From Collinsella sp. (GTDB taxonomy: Bacteria > Actinomycetota > Coriobacteriia > Coriobacteriales > Coriobacteriaceae): DNA of 13,085 nucleotides. Numbering within the stretch: the stretch's first letter is position 1; each line of letters begins with the position of its first letter. The notes beneath the pieces were generated by a model that was not told where the DNA came from, made no database searches, and was given only the letters and a program-made list of their open reading frames with translations. A program made the translations under genes and the position numbers. The DNA lies in NCBI GenBank assembly GCA_019414465.1, contig DXLY01000047.1:1-13085 (forward strand), read 5' to 3'. Below, piece after piece: positions 6,842 to 13,085 of this stretch.

Positions 6842-6905
6842 CGTGAAAACCAAACAAACCAGATAAACGGCGTGGTATGGCCCCTCAACAAAGCATCAAC
6901 CAGCG

Positions 6906-8162
6906 CTATGAGGTCGGAGCGTTCCTAAATGTATAGTTACCCGGAGAGCGCACATTGATATACGTTACGCCCTCTACCTGCGAAAGCAGCTTGGTGACTA
7001 CGCGCTCCTTCTTGACGATATCGTTCGAATCGCCCAGCGACACCTCAATGCCGTTATTGAGGTTTGCCGAGATGGCTTCGACCGAAGGCGTGGAAATATC
7101 CTTGACTTGTCCCAAGAACTCGCTCGAAAAACCACGCACATAATCCAAGCCAGCCTTAACGGCCTTGGAGCTCACCGCCTGGCCGGAAACCGGAGCGACA
7201 TCCGCCGAGACATCAGTCAACAACACCGCGCCATAGTGCTTAGCGAGCGCCAGCGCGGCATCGATTCCGGTCAAGGCATTTGAGCCCTGCCCTGTCGTGA
7301 TGACGTTGCCTTGGTCGTCCACTTCGACCGACGTCGACAGTGGGGCGATCCAGGTGTCATCATCCCCGATGGCCCAGGCAAGGTCATCGGAACTGATATA
7401 GGCAATTGCGATGACCTTGCGCTCCATCGGCGTAATGATGAGCGTATGCGGGAACTGACGCTGGACATCTACGCCCGAGACCCACGGGTTCTGCTTGAGG
7501 TCCTCGGTAATCTGGTCGGGATCGACGTTAAAAAGCGACGTTCCCTCGGGCAAATCGATCAGCTGGATAGCATCGTGCTTCGTCACATGCTCGCTGCCTT
7601 GAATCTGAATATCAGTGGCGGTAAACAATCCAGAGTTAATCACCACGATGGCAACGACGACGAGCACGGCCAAGACGGCCAGAACGCCGCCAACGATTTT
7701 GCCTTTGCCTGTAACGACAGAAGCGGCGTCTGATGTTTTATTTGCCATCGCCCCAAGTGAAGACAACGGGTTGACGCTTTTTTTACCCGAAGGCTTCTTG
7801 ACGGTAGCCGGCACCGATGTCAGCGAGCGCGGTTTCGATGCGCCCAGCGTGCGACCTGGACGCGGCGCTTTAGTTCCCGTCGAGGGCTTAGGAGTTGCCA
7901 TGGGACGGGCAGGTTTGGCGCCCATAACAGGCTTTGACGTCACCGAGGGACGCGAGGACTTTTTTGCGGCCGGACGATTACCGAGCTGCGAGCCGACGAC
8001 CGGACGACTGGTCTGTCGAGCATGCCCGACAGACTTAGAATGCGCGACGGTATTGCGTTGAGGTTTGGCAGGCGCGCCGGAACGCCCTCCGGCGCGGCGG
8101 AAGGTGGGTTTCGATACTCTAGAAGCCGAGGAATTTAACTTCCGGTCTGAGCTCGATGCCAT
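6906..8162 (-). CDS. ftsQ: Cell division protein FtsQ/DivIB with long basic N-terminal region
   Basis: FtsQ is a bitopic divisome protein that connects early and late division proteins, usually through FtsB/FtsL. The 418-residue product has a cytoplasmic region of about 155 residues rich in Lys, Arg, Ser and Pro and probably disordered, one membrane helix (about 157-176, GVLAVLAVLVVVAIVV), a POTRA domain (about 180-250, starting FTATDIQIQGSEHVT and containing LFNVDPDQITEDLKQNPWV), and the FtsQ beta domain to the end. The extracytoplasmic part is of normal size; the N-terminal region is much longer than in E. coli FtsQ. The start ATG at 8162 is 44 nt inside the end of murB and has AAGGTGA about 8 nt upstream, with GGGAGG closer in. 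The next gene, ftsZ, is 199 nt downstream. Family assignment rests on domain order and its place in the dcw cluster. Confidence 0.9.
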   Translation of the reverse strand: MASSSDRKLNSSASRVSKPTFRRAGGRSGAPAKPQRNTVAHSKSVGHARQTSRPVVGSQLGNRPAAKKSSRPSVTSKPVMGAKPARPMATPKPSTGTKAPRPGRTLGASKPRSLTSVPATVKKPSGKKSVNPLSSLGAMANKTSDAASVVTGKGKIVGGVLAVLAVLVVVAIVVINSGLFTATDIQIQGSEHVTKHDAIQLIDLPEGTSLFNVDPDQITEDLKQNPWVSGVDVQRQFPHTLIITPMERKVIAIAYISSDDLAWAIGDDDTWIAPLSTSVEVDDQGNVITTGQGSNALTGIDAALALAKHYGAVLLTDVSADVAPVSGQAVSSKAVKAGLDYVRGFSSEFLGQVKDISTPSVEAISANLNNGIEVSLGDSNDIVKKERVVTKLLSQVEGVTYINVRSPGNYTFRNAPTS

Positions 8163-9030
8163 ACGCCTCCCTCACCTTTCCGTGCACATGCCTGATAACC
8201 GCGGCCACGTCATCGGCCGAGGCGGTTCCGTTATTAACGATAAAATTAGCGTGTACGGGCGAAACTTCCGCACCGCCAACCGAAAAACCCTTTAATCCAC
8301 AATCCTCAATCAACTTGCCCACGCTTGCGTCGGGCGGGTTACGAAAGACCGATCCGCAGGATGCACGGCCCATGGGCTGCGTGCGCTTGCGGCGCGTCAG
8401 GTACCGCTCCATGCGCTCGCGAATGTCTGCCTTGGGTGCGGGCTTGAGTTTAAGCACGCACTCGAGAATGATCTCGTTACGCGGCAGGCTGCATTCGCGA
8501 TACCCCCAAGCGATCTCGGACCCTGCATAGTGCTTAATGCCGGACGCCGGATCAAACGTGACCACGTCCTCGATAAGAGAGCCGATCCACTCGGTCCGCG
8601 TACCTGCGTTCATGGACACGGCGCCGCCGACCGAACCGGGAATACCGACAGCGAACTCAAGGCCCGAAAGTCCGCGCGACAAGGCATCGTTGACCAAACG
8701 CGCGAACATCACGCCCGCACCAACGGTCAGCGTGCAGCCGTCCTCGGCAACAACCGTGCGCTGAAACTCACGTCCCAGCGAAATAACGGCGCCGCGATAA
8801 CCGGCATCGGCAACCAACAGGTTGGACCCCTTGCCGATAATCACCCACGGCACCTGCTCGCGGTCAAGCACCGCCACGGCGCGACGCAGGGCATGGTAGC
8901 TATGGCACGTCACAAAGAGGTCGGCCTTGCCGCCGATACGATAGCTCGTATGACGCGCAAGGCGCTCGTCCTCGACCACGTCCGTGTCGATCATGCCCGA
9001 AAGCGCCATGACGGCGTTAAACAGACCCAT
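8119..9030 (-). CDS. murB: UDP-N-acetylenolpyruvoylglucosamine reductase MurB
   Basis: MurB is the FAD enzyme that reduces UDP-GlcNAc-enolpyruvate with NADPH to UDP-MurNAc, the second committed step of peptidoglycan precursor synthesis in the cytoplasm. The 303-residue product has the FAD-binding HTSYRIGGKADLF (27-39) and VIIGKGSNLLVAD (63-75), GIPGSVGGAVSMNAG (129-143), the catalytic serine in CGSVFRNP (Ser227) and the distal glutamate in LRPEVKFLG (Glu297). The GSVFRNP motif and the short form are those of type II MurB. The gene begins 5 nt after the murC stop. No good Shine-Dalgarno is visible before ATG 9030; an internal ATG at 9009 is no better, so I keep the longer form and infer coupling to murC. 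Its 3' end overlaps ftsQ by 44 nt. Confidence 0.96.
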   Translation of the reverse strand: MGLFNAVMALSGMIDTDVVEDERLARHTSYRIGGKADLFVTCHSYHALRRAVAVLDREQVPWVIIGKGSNLLVADAGYRGAVISLGREFQRTVVAEDGCTLTVGAGVMFARLVNDALSRGLSGLEFAVGIPGSVGGAVSMNAGTRTEWIGSLIEDVVTFDPASGIKHYAGSEIAWGYRECSLPRNEIILECVLKLKPAPKADIRERMERYLTRRKRTQPMGRASCGSVFRNPPDASVGKLIEDCGLKGFSVGGAEVSPVHANFIVNNGTASADDVAAVIRHVHGKVREAYGIELRPEVKFLGF

Positions 9031-9035
9031 AGGGG

Positions 9036-10454
9036 TTAAGCGTCTTTCTTGGCAGTCAGATACTCGATGAACTCGGGGCCGACGGTCGTAACGTCGCCGG
9101 CACCCATGGTGAGCAGCAGGTCGCCCTCGCCCACGAGCTTCTCAAGCTCCTGGTTGAGCTCAAGACGGCTGGAGCAGTACACGACCTCCTTGCCGGGGTG
9201 CTTGGCGCGAACGGTATCTGCGAGCATCTTGGAGGTAACGCCCGGAATCGGCATCTCGCCGGCGGAGAACACATCGATCAGCAGCAGCTTATCGGCGTTG
9301 GCAAAGGCATCGGCAAAGTCATCGCACAGAGCCTGCAGGCGCGAATAGCGGTGCGGCTGGAACACGACGTCGACATGCTTGTAGCCCAGCGAAGAGGCAG
9401 CAGCGAGCGTCGCCTTGATCTCGGTGGGATGATGGCCGTAATCGTCAACCACCGTGATGCCGTCGATATCGCCCACGTGGGTAAAGCGACGGCGGACACC
9501 CTCAAAACTCGAAAGTGCCTTAGCGGCGGCGTCGATATCGAGACCCAGGACATGGGCGACGGTCAAGACGGCCGTGGCGTTGAGCATGTTGTGACGACCG
9601 GGGTTGCTCTTAATCTCGACAGCGTGCTCGGTGCCGTCCTCAAAGCGAACGATAAAGTCGCTCTGGATGCCCTTGACATCCGGATGCACGCAGACGATGT
9701 CGTTGTTCTCGGCAAAGCCATAGGAAAGCACATGACGGCCCGTCGACTTGGCAAGCTCGACCAGATGCGGGTCCTCGCCACAAACGATGACGGTGCCGCC
9801 CTCGCCCACCAGCCCCATAAACTTGGCAAAGGTGGCCTCGATCTCCTCGATGCCCGAGTAGTGATCGAGATGGTCGGCCTCGACGTTGGTCACGATGACC
9901 ACGTTGGGGTTCAGGAACAGGAACGAGCTGTCGGACTCATCGGCCTCGGCGACAAAGTAGTCACCCGAGCCGTTCTTGCCGTTGGTGTCGTAGCCCTCGA
10001 CGATGCCACCGATCAAAAAGCTGGGGTCCAGACCCATGCGGTCGAGCATCGTGGCGCACATCGAAGAGGTCGTGGTCTTGCCGTGCGTGCCGGCGACGGC
10101 GACGGTGGTGTAGCCATGGCCCAGAGCCGAGAGCATCTTGGCACGGGGCCACACGGGAATACCAAGCTCGCGGGCACGCACGAGCTCGGGGTTGGACTCG
10201 GGAATAGCGGTGGAGACCACAACCACGTCGGGCTTGACCTCGTCGATCGTCGCAGCCTCGTGGCCCACGTGGACCTTCACGCCGGCGCGGGTAAGCTGGC
10301 GAATATAACGCGACGTCTTAAGGTCGGAGCCGGTAACGGTATAACCGCGCTCGTGCAGGACGAGGGCGATGCCGCTCATGCCGGCGCCGCCGATACCGAT
10401 AAAGTGGGCGCTCTTGAACTCGGGCGCGGAGGTTGCAGTCTGGGAATCAGCCAT
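9036..10454 (-). CDS. murC: UDP-N-acetylmuramate--L-alanine ligase MurC
   Basis: MurC adds L-alanine to UDP-MurNAc using ATP, the first amino-acid step of the peptidoglycan stem. The 472-residue product has the Rossmann start HFIGIGGAGMSGIAL (17-31), the ATP loop AGTHGKTTTSSM (121-132), the AEADESDSSF segment (169-178), NVEADHLDHY (190-199) and DDYGHHPTE (337-345), the last being characteristic of MurC. Length is typical. The frame extends to a GTG at 10481, but AAGGAG (10466-10471) lies in between, 11 nt before ATG 10454. That spacing is slightly long, so the start is probable but not certain. Gap to murG is 97 nt; murB follows after 5 nt. Confidence 0.97.
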   Translation of the reverse strand: MADSQTATSAPEFKSAHFIGIGGAGMSGIALVLHERGYTVTGSDLKTSRYIRQLTRAGVKVHVGHEAATIDEVKPDVVVVSTAIPESNPELVRARELGIPVWPRAKMLSALGHGYTTVAVAGTHGKTTTSSMCATMLDRMGLDPSFLIGGIVEGYDTNGKNGSGDYFVAEADESDSSFLFLNPNVVIVTNVEADHLDHYSGIEEIEATFAKFMGLVGEGGTVIVCGEDPHLVELAKSTGRHVLSYGFAENNDIVCVHPDVKGIQSDFIVRFEDGTEHAVEIKSNPGRHNMLNATAVLTVAHVLGLDIDAAAKALSSFEGVRRRFTHVGDIDGITVVDDYGHHPTEIKATLAAASSLGYKHVDVVFQPHRYSRLQALCDDFADAFANADKLLLIDVFSAGEMPIPGVTSKMLADTVRAKHPGKEVVYCSSRLELNQELEKLVGEGDLLLTMGAGDVTTVGPEFIEYLTAKKDA

Positions 10455-10551
10455 GTGCTCGTGTACTCCTTGCGTAAACACTGCCTGTAACCCGTTAACT
10501 GTACCGCACCTACCGCATCCGCGCGAGGGCGACCGGCGATATCCCGTCTAA
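10455..10551. other. murG-murC spacer with a short direct repeat
   Basis: This 97-nt gap holds the murC ribosome site and little else. Two TACCGCA copies (10502-10508 and 10511-10517) are 9 bp apart. There is no convincing promoter or terminator, so transcription probably runs through from murG to murC. Confidence 0.4.
10466..10471 (-). promoter_or_regulatory. Ribosome binding site favouring the shorter murC start
   Basis: Minus-strand AAGGAG lies 11 nt before ATG 10454 and downstream of the alternative GTG at 10481. The spacing is longer than ideal, but no comparable site precedes the GTG. Confidence 0.6.
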
Positions 10552-11667
10552 CTAACGCAATCCCTCTACCGCGTCGGCCAAAAGTGCGGCGGCACGGTCC
10601 TGGGCTAAGCCACGCGCCGCCTGACGCATGGCATCACGCGCCGCAGCGTCATCGATCAGGTGCAGCAGCTCGTCGGCAAAGGCAGGGGCATCGATATCGG
10701 CATCGGCGCAAAGCACGCCGGCACCGGCATCGACCAGGTAACGCGCATTCGTGGTCTGGTGGTCGGCCGTCGCGTGCGGATACGGCACGAGTACCGAGGG
10801 CACGGCAAGCGCGGCGATCTCGGCCACGCTCGAGGCACCGGAACGCGAGAGCACCAGATCGGCCGCAGCCAGCATATCGCCCATGTTGTCGATGTAGGGC
10901 TGGACACGATAGCGCTTCGCCTCCTCGGGCGTCAGCGCCAAAGCGCGCTCGGTCTCCTCAAAGCCGTCGGCACCCGTCGAATGCAAAATATAAAGATTCT
11001 CGCGGGTCAGCAGCTCACTCTTGAGCGAAGCAACGCGCTCGTTGAGATGCTGAGCACCGAGTGAACCACCGAAGACGAGCAGAAGCGTCGCGTCCTCGGG
11101 CACCCCGAGCGTCTTGCGACCGCGGGCGCGATCGCCCTCGATCACCGAACGACGTACGGGATTGCCCGTCATGAGCACATGGTCGGGGTCGCCCTCGCGC
11201 TCAAAGACCGCGCGGGCCGCAGGTACCGAAATGCACACGCGGGCGGCATGTGAATTCATCATCTTATTGGCCAGACCCGGAACAGAGTTCTGCTCGTGCA
11301 GCAGATACGGAACGCCGGCGCCCTTGCACCAACCCAGCAGCGGGACCTCAACATAAGCACCAAAGCCGATAGCGGCATCGGGCTTACCAACCTTCGAGAA
11401 GTGACGGGCAAGCGCACGCTTCGCCTTGTTGACGCGCCACAGCGAGGTCAGTGCCGTCCAGGGACGGGAGCGATCGAAGCCCGTGACCGTGATGGGCACA
11501 AAATCGAATCCGGCCTCGGGAACCAGACGACCCTCGAGCTTGCGCGATTGGCCCACAAACACAACGTGATGACCGCGGTCACGCAGCTCCTCGGCCAAGG
11601 CGAGCGCGGGGTTGATATGTCCTGCCGTGCCGCCGGCTGCAATAGCAACGGTCATCTTATCGGTCAT
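10552..11667 (-). CDS. murG: Undecaprenyldiphospho-muramoylpentapeptide N-acetylglucosaminyltransferase MurG
   Basis: MurG transfers GlcNAc from UDP-GlcNAc to lipid I at the inner face of the membrane, giving lipid II. The 371-residue product is a GT-B glycosyltransferase: N-terminal domain with AAGGTAGHINPALALAEEL (10-28), GFGAYVEVPLLG (101-112) and LLHEQNSVPGLANK (122-135), and C-terminal domain with FGGSLGAQHLNE (199-210), SRSGASSVAEIAALAVPS (274-291) and PHATADHQTTNA (297-308), which bind the nucleotide sugar. Three ATGs are possible (11700, 11667 and 11655). Only 11667 has a good ribosome site, GAAGGG at 6 nt. It overlaps the ftsW stop by 11 nt, indicating coupling. The product probably supplies lipid II to the FtsW polymerase encoded upstream. 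Confidence 0.97.
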   Translation of the reverse strand: MTDKMTVAIAAGGTAGHINPALALAEELRDRGHHVVFVGQSRKLEGRLVPEAGFDFVPITVTGFDRSRPWTALTSLWRVNKAKRALARHFSKVGKPDAAIGFGAYVEVPLLGWCKGAGVPYLLHEQNSVPGLANKMMNSHAARVCISVPAARAVFEREGDPDHVLMTGNPVRRSVIEGDRARGRKTLGVPEDATLLLVFGGSLGAQHLNERVASLKSELLTRENLYILHSTGADGFEETERALALTPEEAKRYRVQPYIDNMGDMLAAADLVLSRSGASSVAEIAALAVPSVLVPYPHATADHQTTNARYLVDAGAGVLCADADIDAPAFADELLHLIDDAAARDAMRQAARGLAQDRAAALLADAVEGLR

Positions 11668-13085
11668 GGTAATCCCTTCGTACACGCGGTCCCTGGTCAT
11701 CGGTGCGCAAACGCGCCGACGGGTCCGAATTCAAATCGATTCGATTATATCCGCCGCCCGCATTGCGAGGAGTGGGGCGCTGCGGACGACCTTGCGGCGC
11801 CGTTCGCTGACGCGGACGGGTTGCCGGCTCGGTCGCAGAGCCATCCAGAACAGTAAAGCCGTTACGTGAAGATCGCTCGCCGCGCACGTGGGGCACGCCG
11901 GCGGTACTCTCATCCATAACGGCAAAGCTCTCGCGGCGACGGTCGTACTCATCGCGACGTGCGCTCTCATACGAAACGCGCAGGATCAGACCGGCGAGCA
12001 TAAGCGACACAATAATCGAGGAGCCGCCGTAGCTAATAAACGGCAGCGGCTTGCCCGTCATGGGAAACACATTGAGAATGCCCAGCGCGTTGATCAAAAA
12101 CTGCACCGCAAGGATGACCGCGGAACCCGACGCCATAAGTGCTCCGCGACGGTCGGTCGCCTGCTCGGCAATGCGAAACGCCGAGTAAATCAGCATCGCA
12201 AACACCAAGAAGAACAGCACGGTTCCGATAAAGCCAACTTCCTCGCCGATAATAGCCAAGATGTAGTCGTTATGCGCCTCGGGCAAATACGAGTACTTCA
12301 TGGTGGAGTTACCGATGCCGCGACCGAACAGGCCGCCCGAGGCAAACGCCATGATGGCAAGCGTGGCCTGATAGCCGTCACCATATTCGTCTGCCCAAGG
12401 ATTCCAAGCAACCTCGACACGCGTCATACGATACGGCTCGGCGATAAGGGCGATCGCAATGACGGCGATGCCGGCAACGACTGTCCAAACGATATATTTG
12501 GGGTCCAATCCCGCAAACAACGCCATGCACATGAGGGTCAGCAAGATGATCAGAACGGTGCCAAAATCGGGCTGAACAAAGATCAGAAAGAGCGAAATGC
12601 CCAGGTAGCCACCCATCTTGCGAAGAAACTCGTTGATGTTGCCGCCGGGCGAAAAGATGCGGTCGAGCATGATGGCCGAATACGCGATGGCGAACGGCTT
12701 TAAAAACTCAGACGGCTGGAACTGAATACCGGCGATGTTGAGCCAGCGCGTGGCGCCACGACTGCCGCTACCCATAAAGAACACCAGAACCAGTAGCCCC
12801 ATCATGCCTATGAGGAAGATCCTGAGCACGTCTTCCCCAAACCAACTGTCCGGCAAGATGCGCACGATGGCAACCATAGCCAGCACGCCAACTCCGGCAA
12901 ACGCGGCCTGTCGAAACAGGAAAAACGTCGCCGTACCATTCTCGTGCAGTGCCTCGACCGAAGATGCCGAGTACACCATCAGCAAGCCAAAGCAAACCAA
13001 GCTAAACAGGCAAGCCATAAATATCAAACGGGGGCGCATGATGCGGGCGGGGACGCCGGCAATATAGCGCTCACCGAACGTCTGC
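11657..13085 (-). CDS. ftsW: SEDS peptidoglycan glycosyltransferase FtsW (5' end probably outside the window)
   Basis: FtsW is the multi-spanning glycan polymerase of the divisome, working with a class B penicillin-binding protein. Numbered from the first ATG (13039), 460 residues are visible, with about ten membrane helices up to residue 355. Conserved segments are GSRGATRWLNIAGIQFQPSEF (92-112), VQPDFGT (155-161), SGGLFGRGIGNS (234-245), YLPEAHNDYILAIIGEE (251-267) and PFISYGGSS (333-341). Residues 358-460 are a basic, Pro/Arg-rich cytoplasmic tail. ATG 13039 has no ribosome site, and the frame stays open for 15 more codons to the edge (reading QTFGERYIAGVPARI) with no other start codon, so the true start is probably beyond the window. 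RodA is the alternative, but the position next to murG and the tail favour FtsW. Confidence 0.93.
   Translation of the reverse strand, partial: QTFGERYIAGVPARIMRPRLIFMACLFSLVCFGLLMVYSASSVEALHENGTATFFLFRQAAFAGVGVLAMVAIVRILPDSWFGEDVLRIFLIGMMGLLVLVFFMGSGSRGATRWLNIAGIQFQPSEFLKPFAIAYSAIMLDRIFSPGGNINEFLRKMGGYLGISLFLIFVQPDFGTVLIILLTLMCMALFAGLDPKYIVWTVVAGIAVIAIALIAEPYRMTRVEVAWNPWADEYGDGYQATLAIMAFASGGLFGRGIGNSTMKYSYLPEAHNDYILAIIGEEVGFIGTVLFFLVFAMLIYSAFRIAEQATDRRGALMASGSAVILAVQFLINALGILNVFPMTGKPLPFISYGGSSIIVSLMLAGLILRVSYESARRDEYDRRRESFAVMDESTAGVPHVRGERSSRNGFTVLDGSATEPATRPRQRTAPQGRPQRPTPRNAGGGYNRIDLNSDPSARLRTDDQGPRVRRDYHDR
11674..11679 (-). promoter_or_regulatory. Ribosome binding site deciding the murG start
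   Basis: Minus-strand GAAGGG lies 6 nt before ATG 11667, inside the ftsW 3' end. The earlier in-frame ATG at 11700 and the later one at 11655 have no comparable site. Confidence 0.75.

Noticed and set aside
5468..6928. Plus-strand open frame of 486 codons covering all of ftsZ in antisense
   Set aside because: It is the mirror of ftsZ in a GC-rich genome. The predicted protein is low-complexity Gly/Asp/Leu-rich with no recognisable domain, whereas the minus strand encodes a complete FtsZ with ribosome site and terminator.
9198..10490. Plus-strand open frame of 430 codons opposite murC
   Set aside because: Its sequence is rich in His, Gly, Val and Asp without motifs, as expected for the antisense of a GC-rich gene, and murC on the other strand is complete with all ligase motifs.
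6906..13085. Possible mobile or foreign DNA in the dcw part
   Set aside because: Gene order, packing and composition are uniform and typical of a core cluster; no transposase, integrase, direct repeats or tRNA-linked site were seen.

Overview
The window is about 13 kb of GC-rich (roughly 60 %) bacterial chromosome, and every gene I can support lies on the minus strand. It carries part of a division and cell wall (dcw) cluster followed by a complete high-affinity phosphate uptake operon. There is no ftsA between ftsQ and ftsZ, FtsQ has a long basic N-terminal extension and FtsW a long basic C-terminal tail. These traits and the base composition suggest an actinobacterial lineage. My best guess is Coriobacteriia, Collinsella-like, but this is family-level recognition and no marker gene is present to prove it.

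In the direction of transcription (right to left) the dcw part is ftsW (13085-11657, probably cut at its 5' end by the window edge), murG (11667-10552), murC (10454-9036), murB (9030-8119), ftsQ (8162-6906) and ftsZ (6706-5552). ftsW/murG and murB/ftsQ overlap, and murC/murB are 5 nt apart, so this looks like one operon. ftsZ follows a 199-nt leader holding a candidate promoter and several palindromes, and ends at a clear intrinsic terminator (5493-5525). Together the genes carry lipid II synthesis (MurC, MurB, MurG), the SEDS glycan polymerase (FtsW), a divisome assembly protein (FtsQ) and the Z-ring (FtsZ).

After the terminator a second unit begins: pgeF (5341-4541), pstS (4544-3708), pstC (3706-2780), pstA (2776-1871), pstB (1858-1055) and phoU (962-105). 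The genes are almost contiguous; pgeF and pstS overlap by 4 nt (ATGA). PstS binds phosphate outside the cell, PstC/PstA form the channel, PstB is the ATPase, and PhoU links transport to Pho signalling. Upstream of pgeF are two tandem 11-bp repeats sharing CTTTACG, the architecture of a PhoB/PhoP binding site, which suggests that pgeF is under phosphate control with pst.

No stretch longer than 200 nt lacks a gene. I saw no tRNA, rRNA, CRISPR, insertion sequence, prophage or attachment site. In six genes (ftsZ, pgeF, murC, murG, pstC and, by its openness to the edge, ftsW) the longest open frame does not give the most likely start; Shine-Dalgarno positions were used to choose, and ftsW has none visible. 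The window is largely ordinary housekeeping sequence. The least ordinary points are the joining of pgeF to pst behind a candidate Pho box, the pst operon standing where sepF/ylm genes often follow ftsZ, and the extended tails of FtsQ, FtsW and PhoU.
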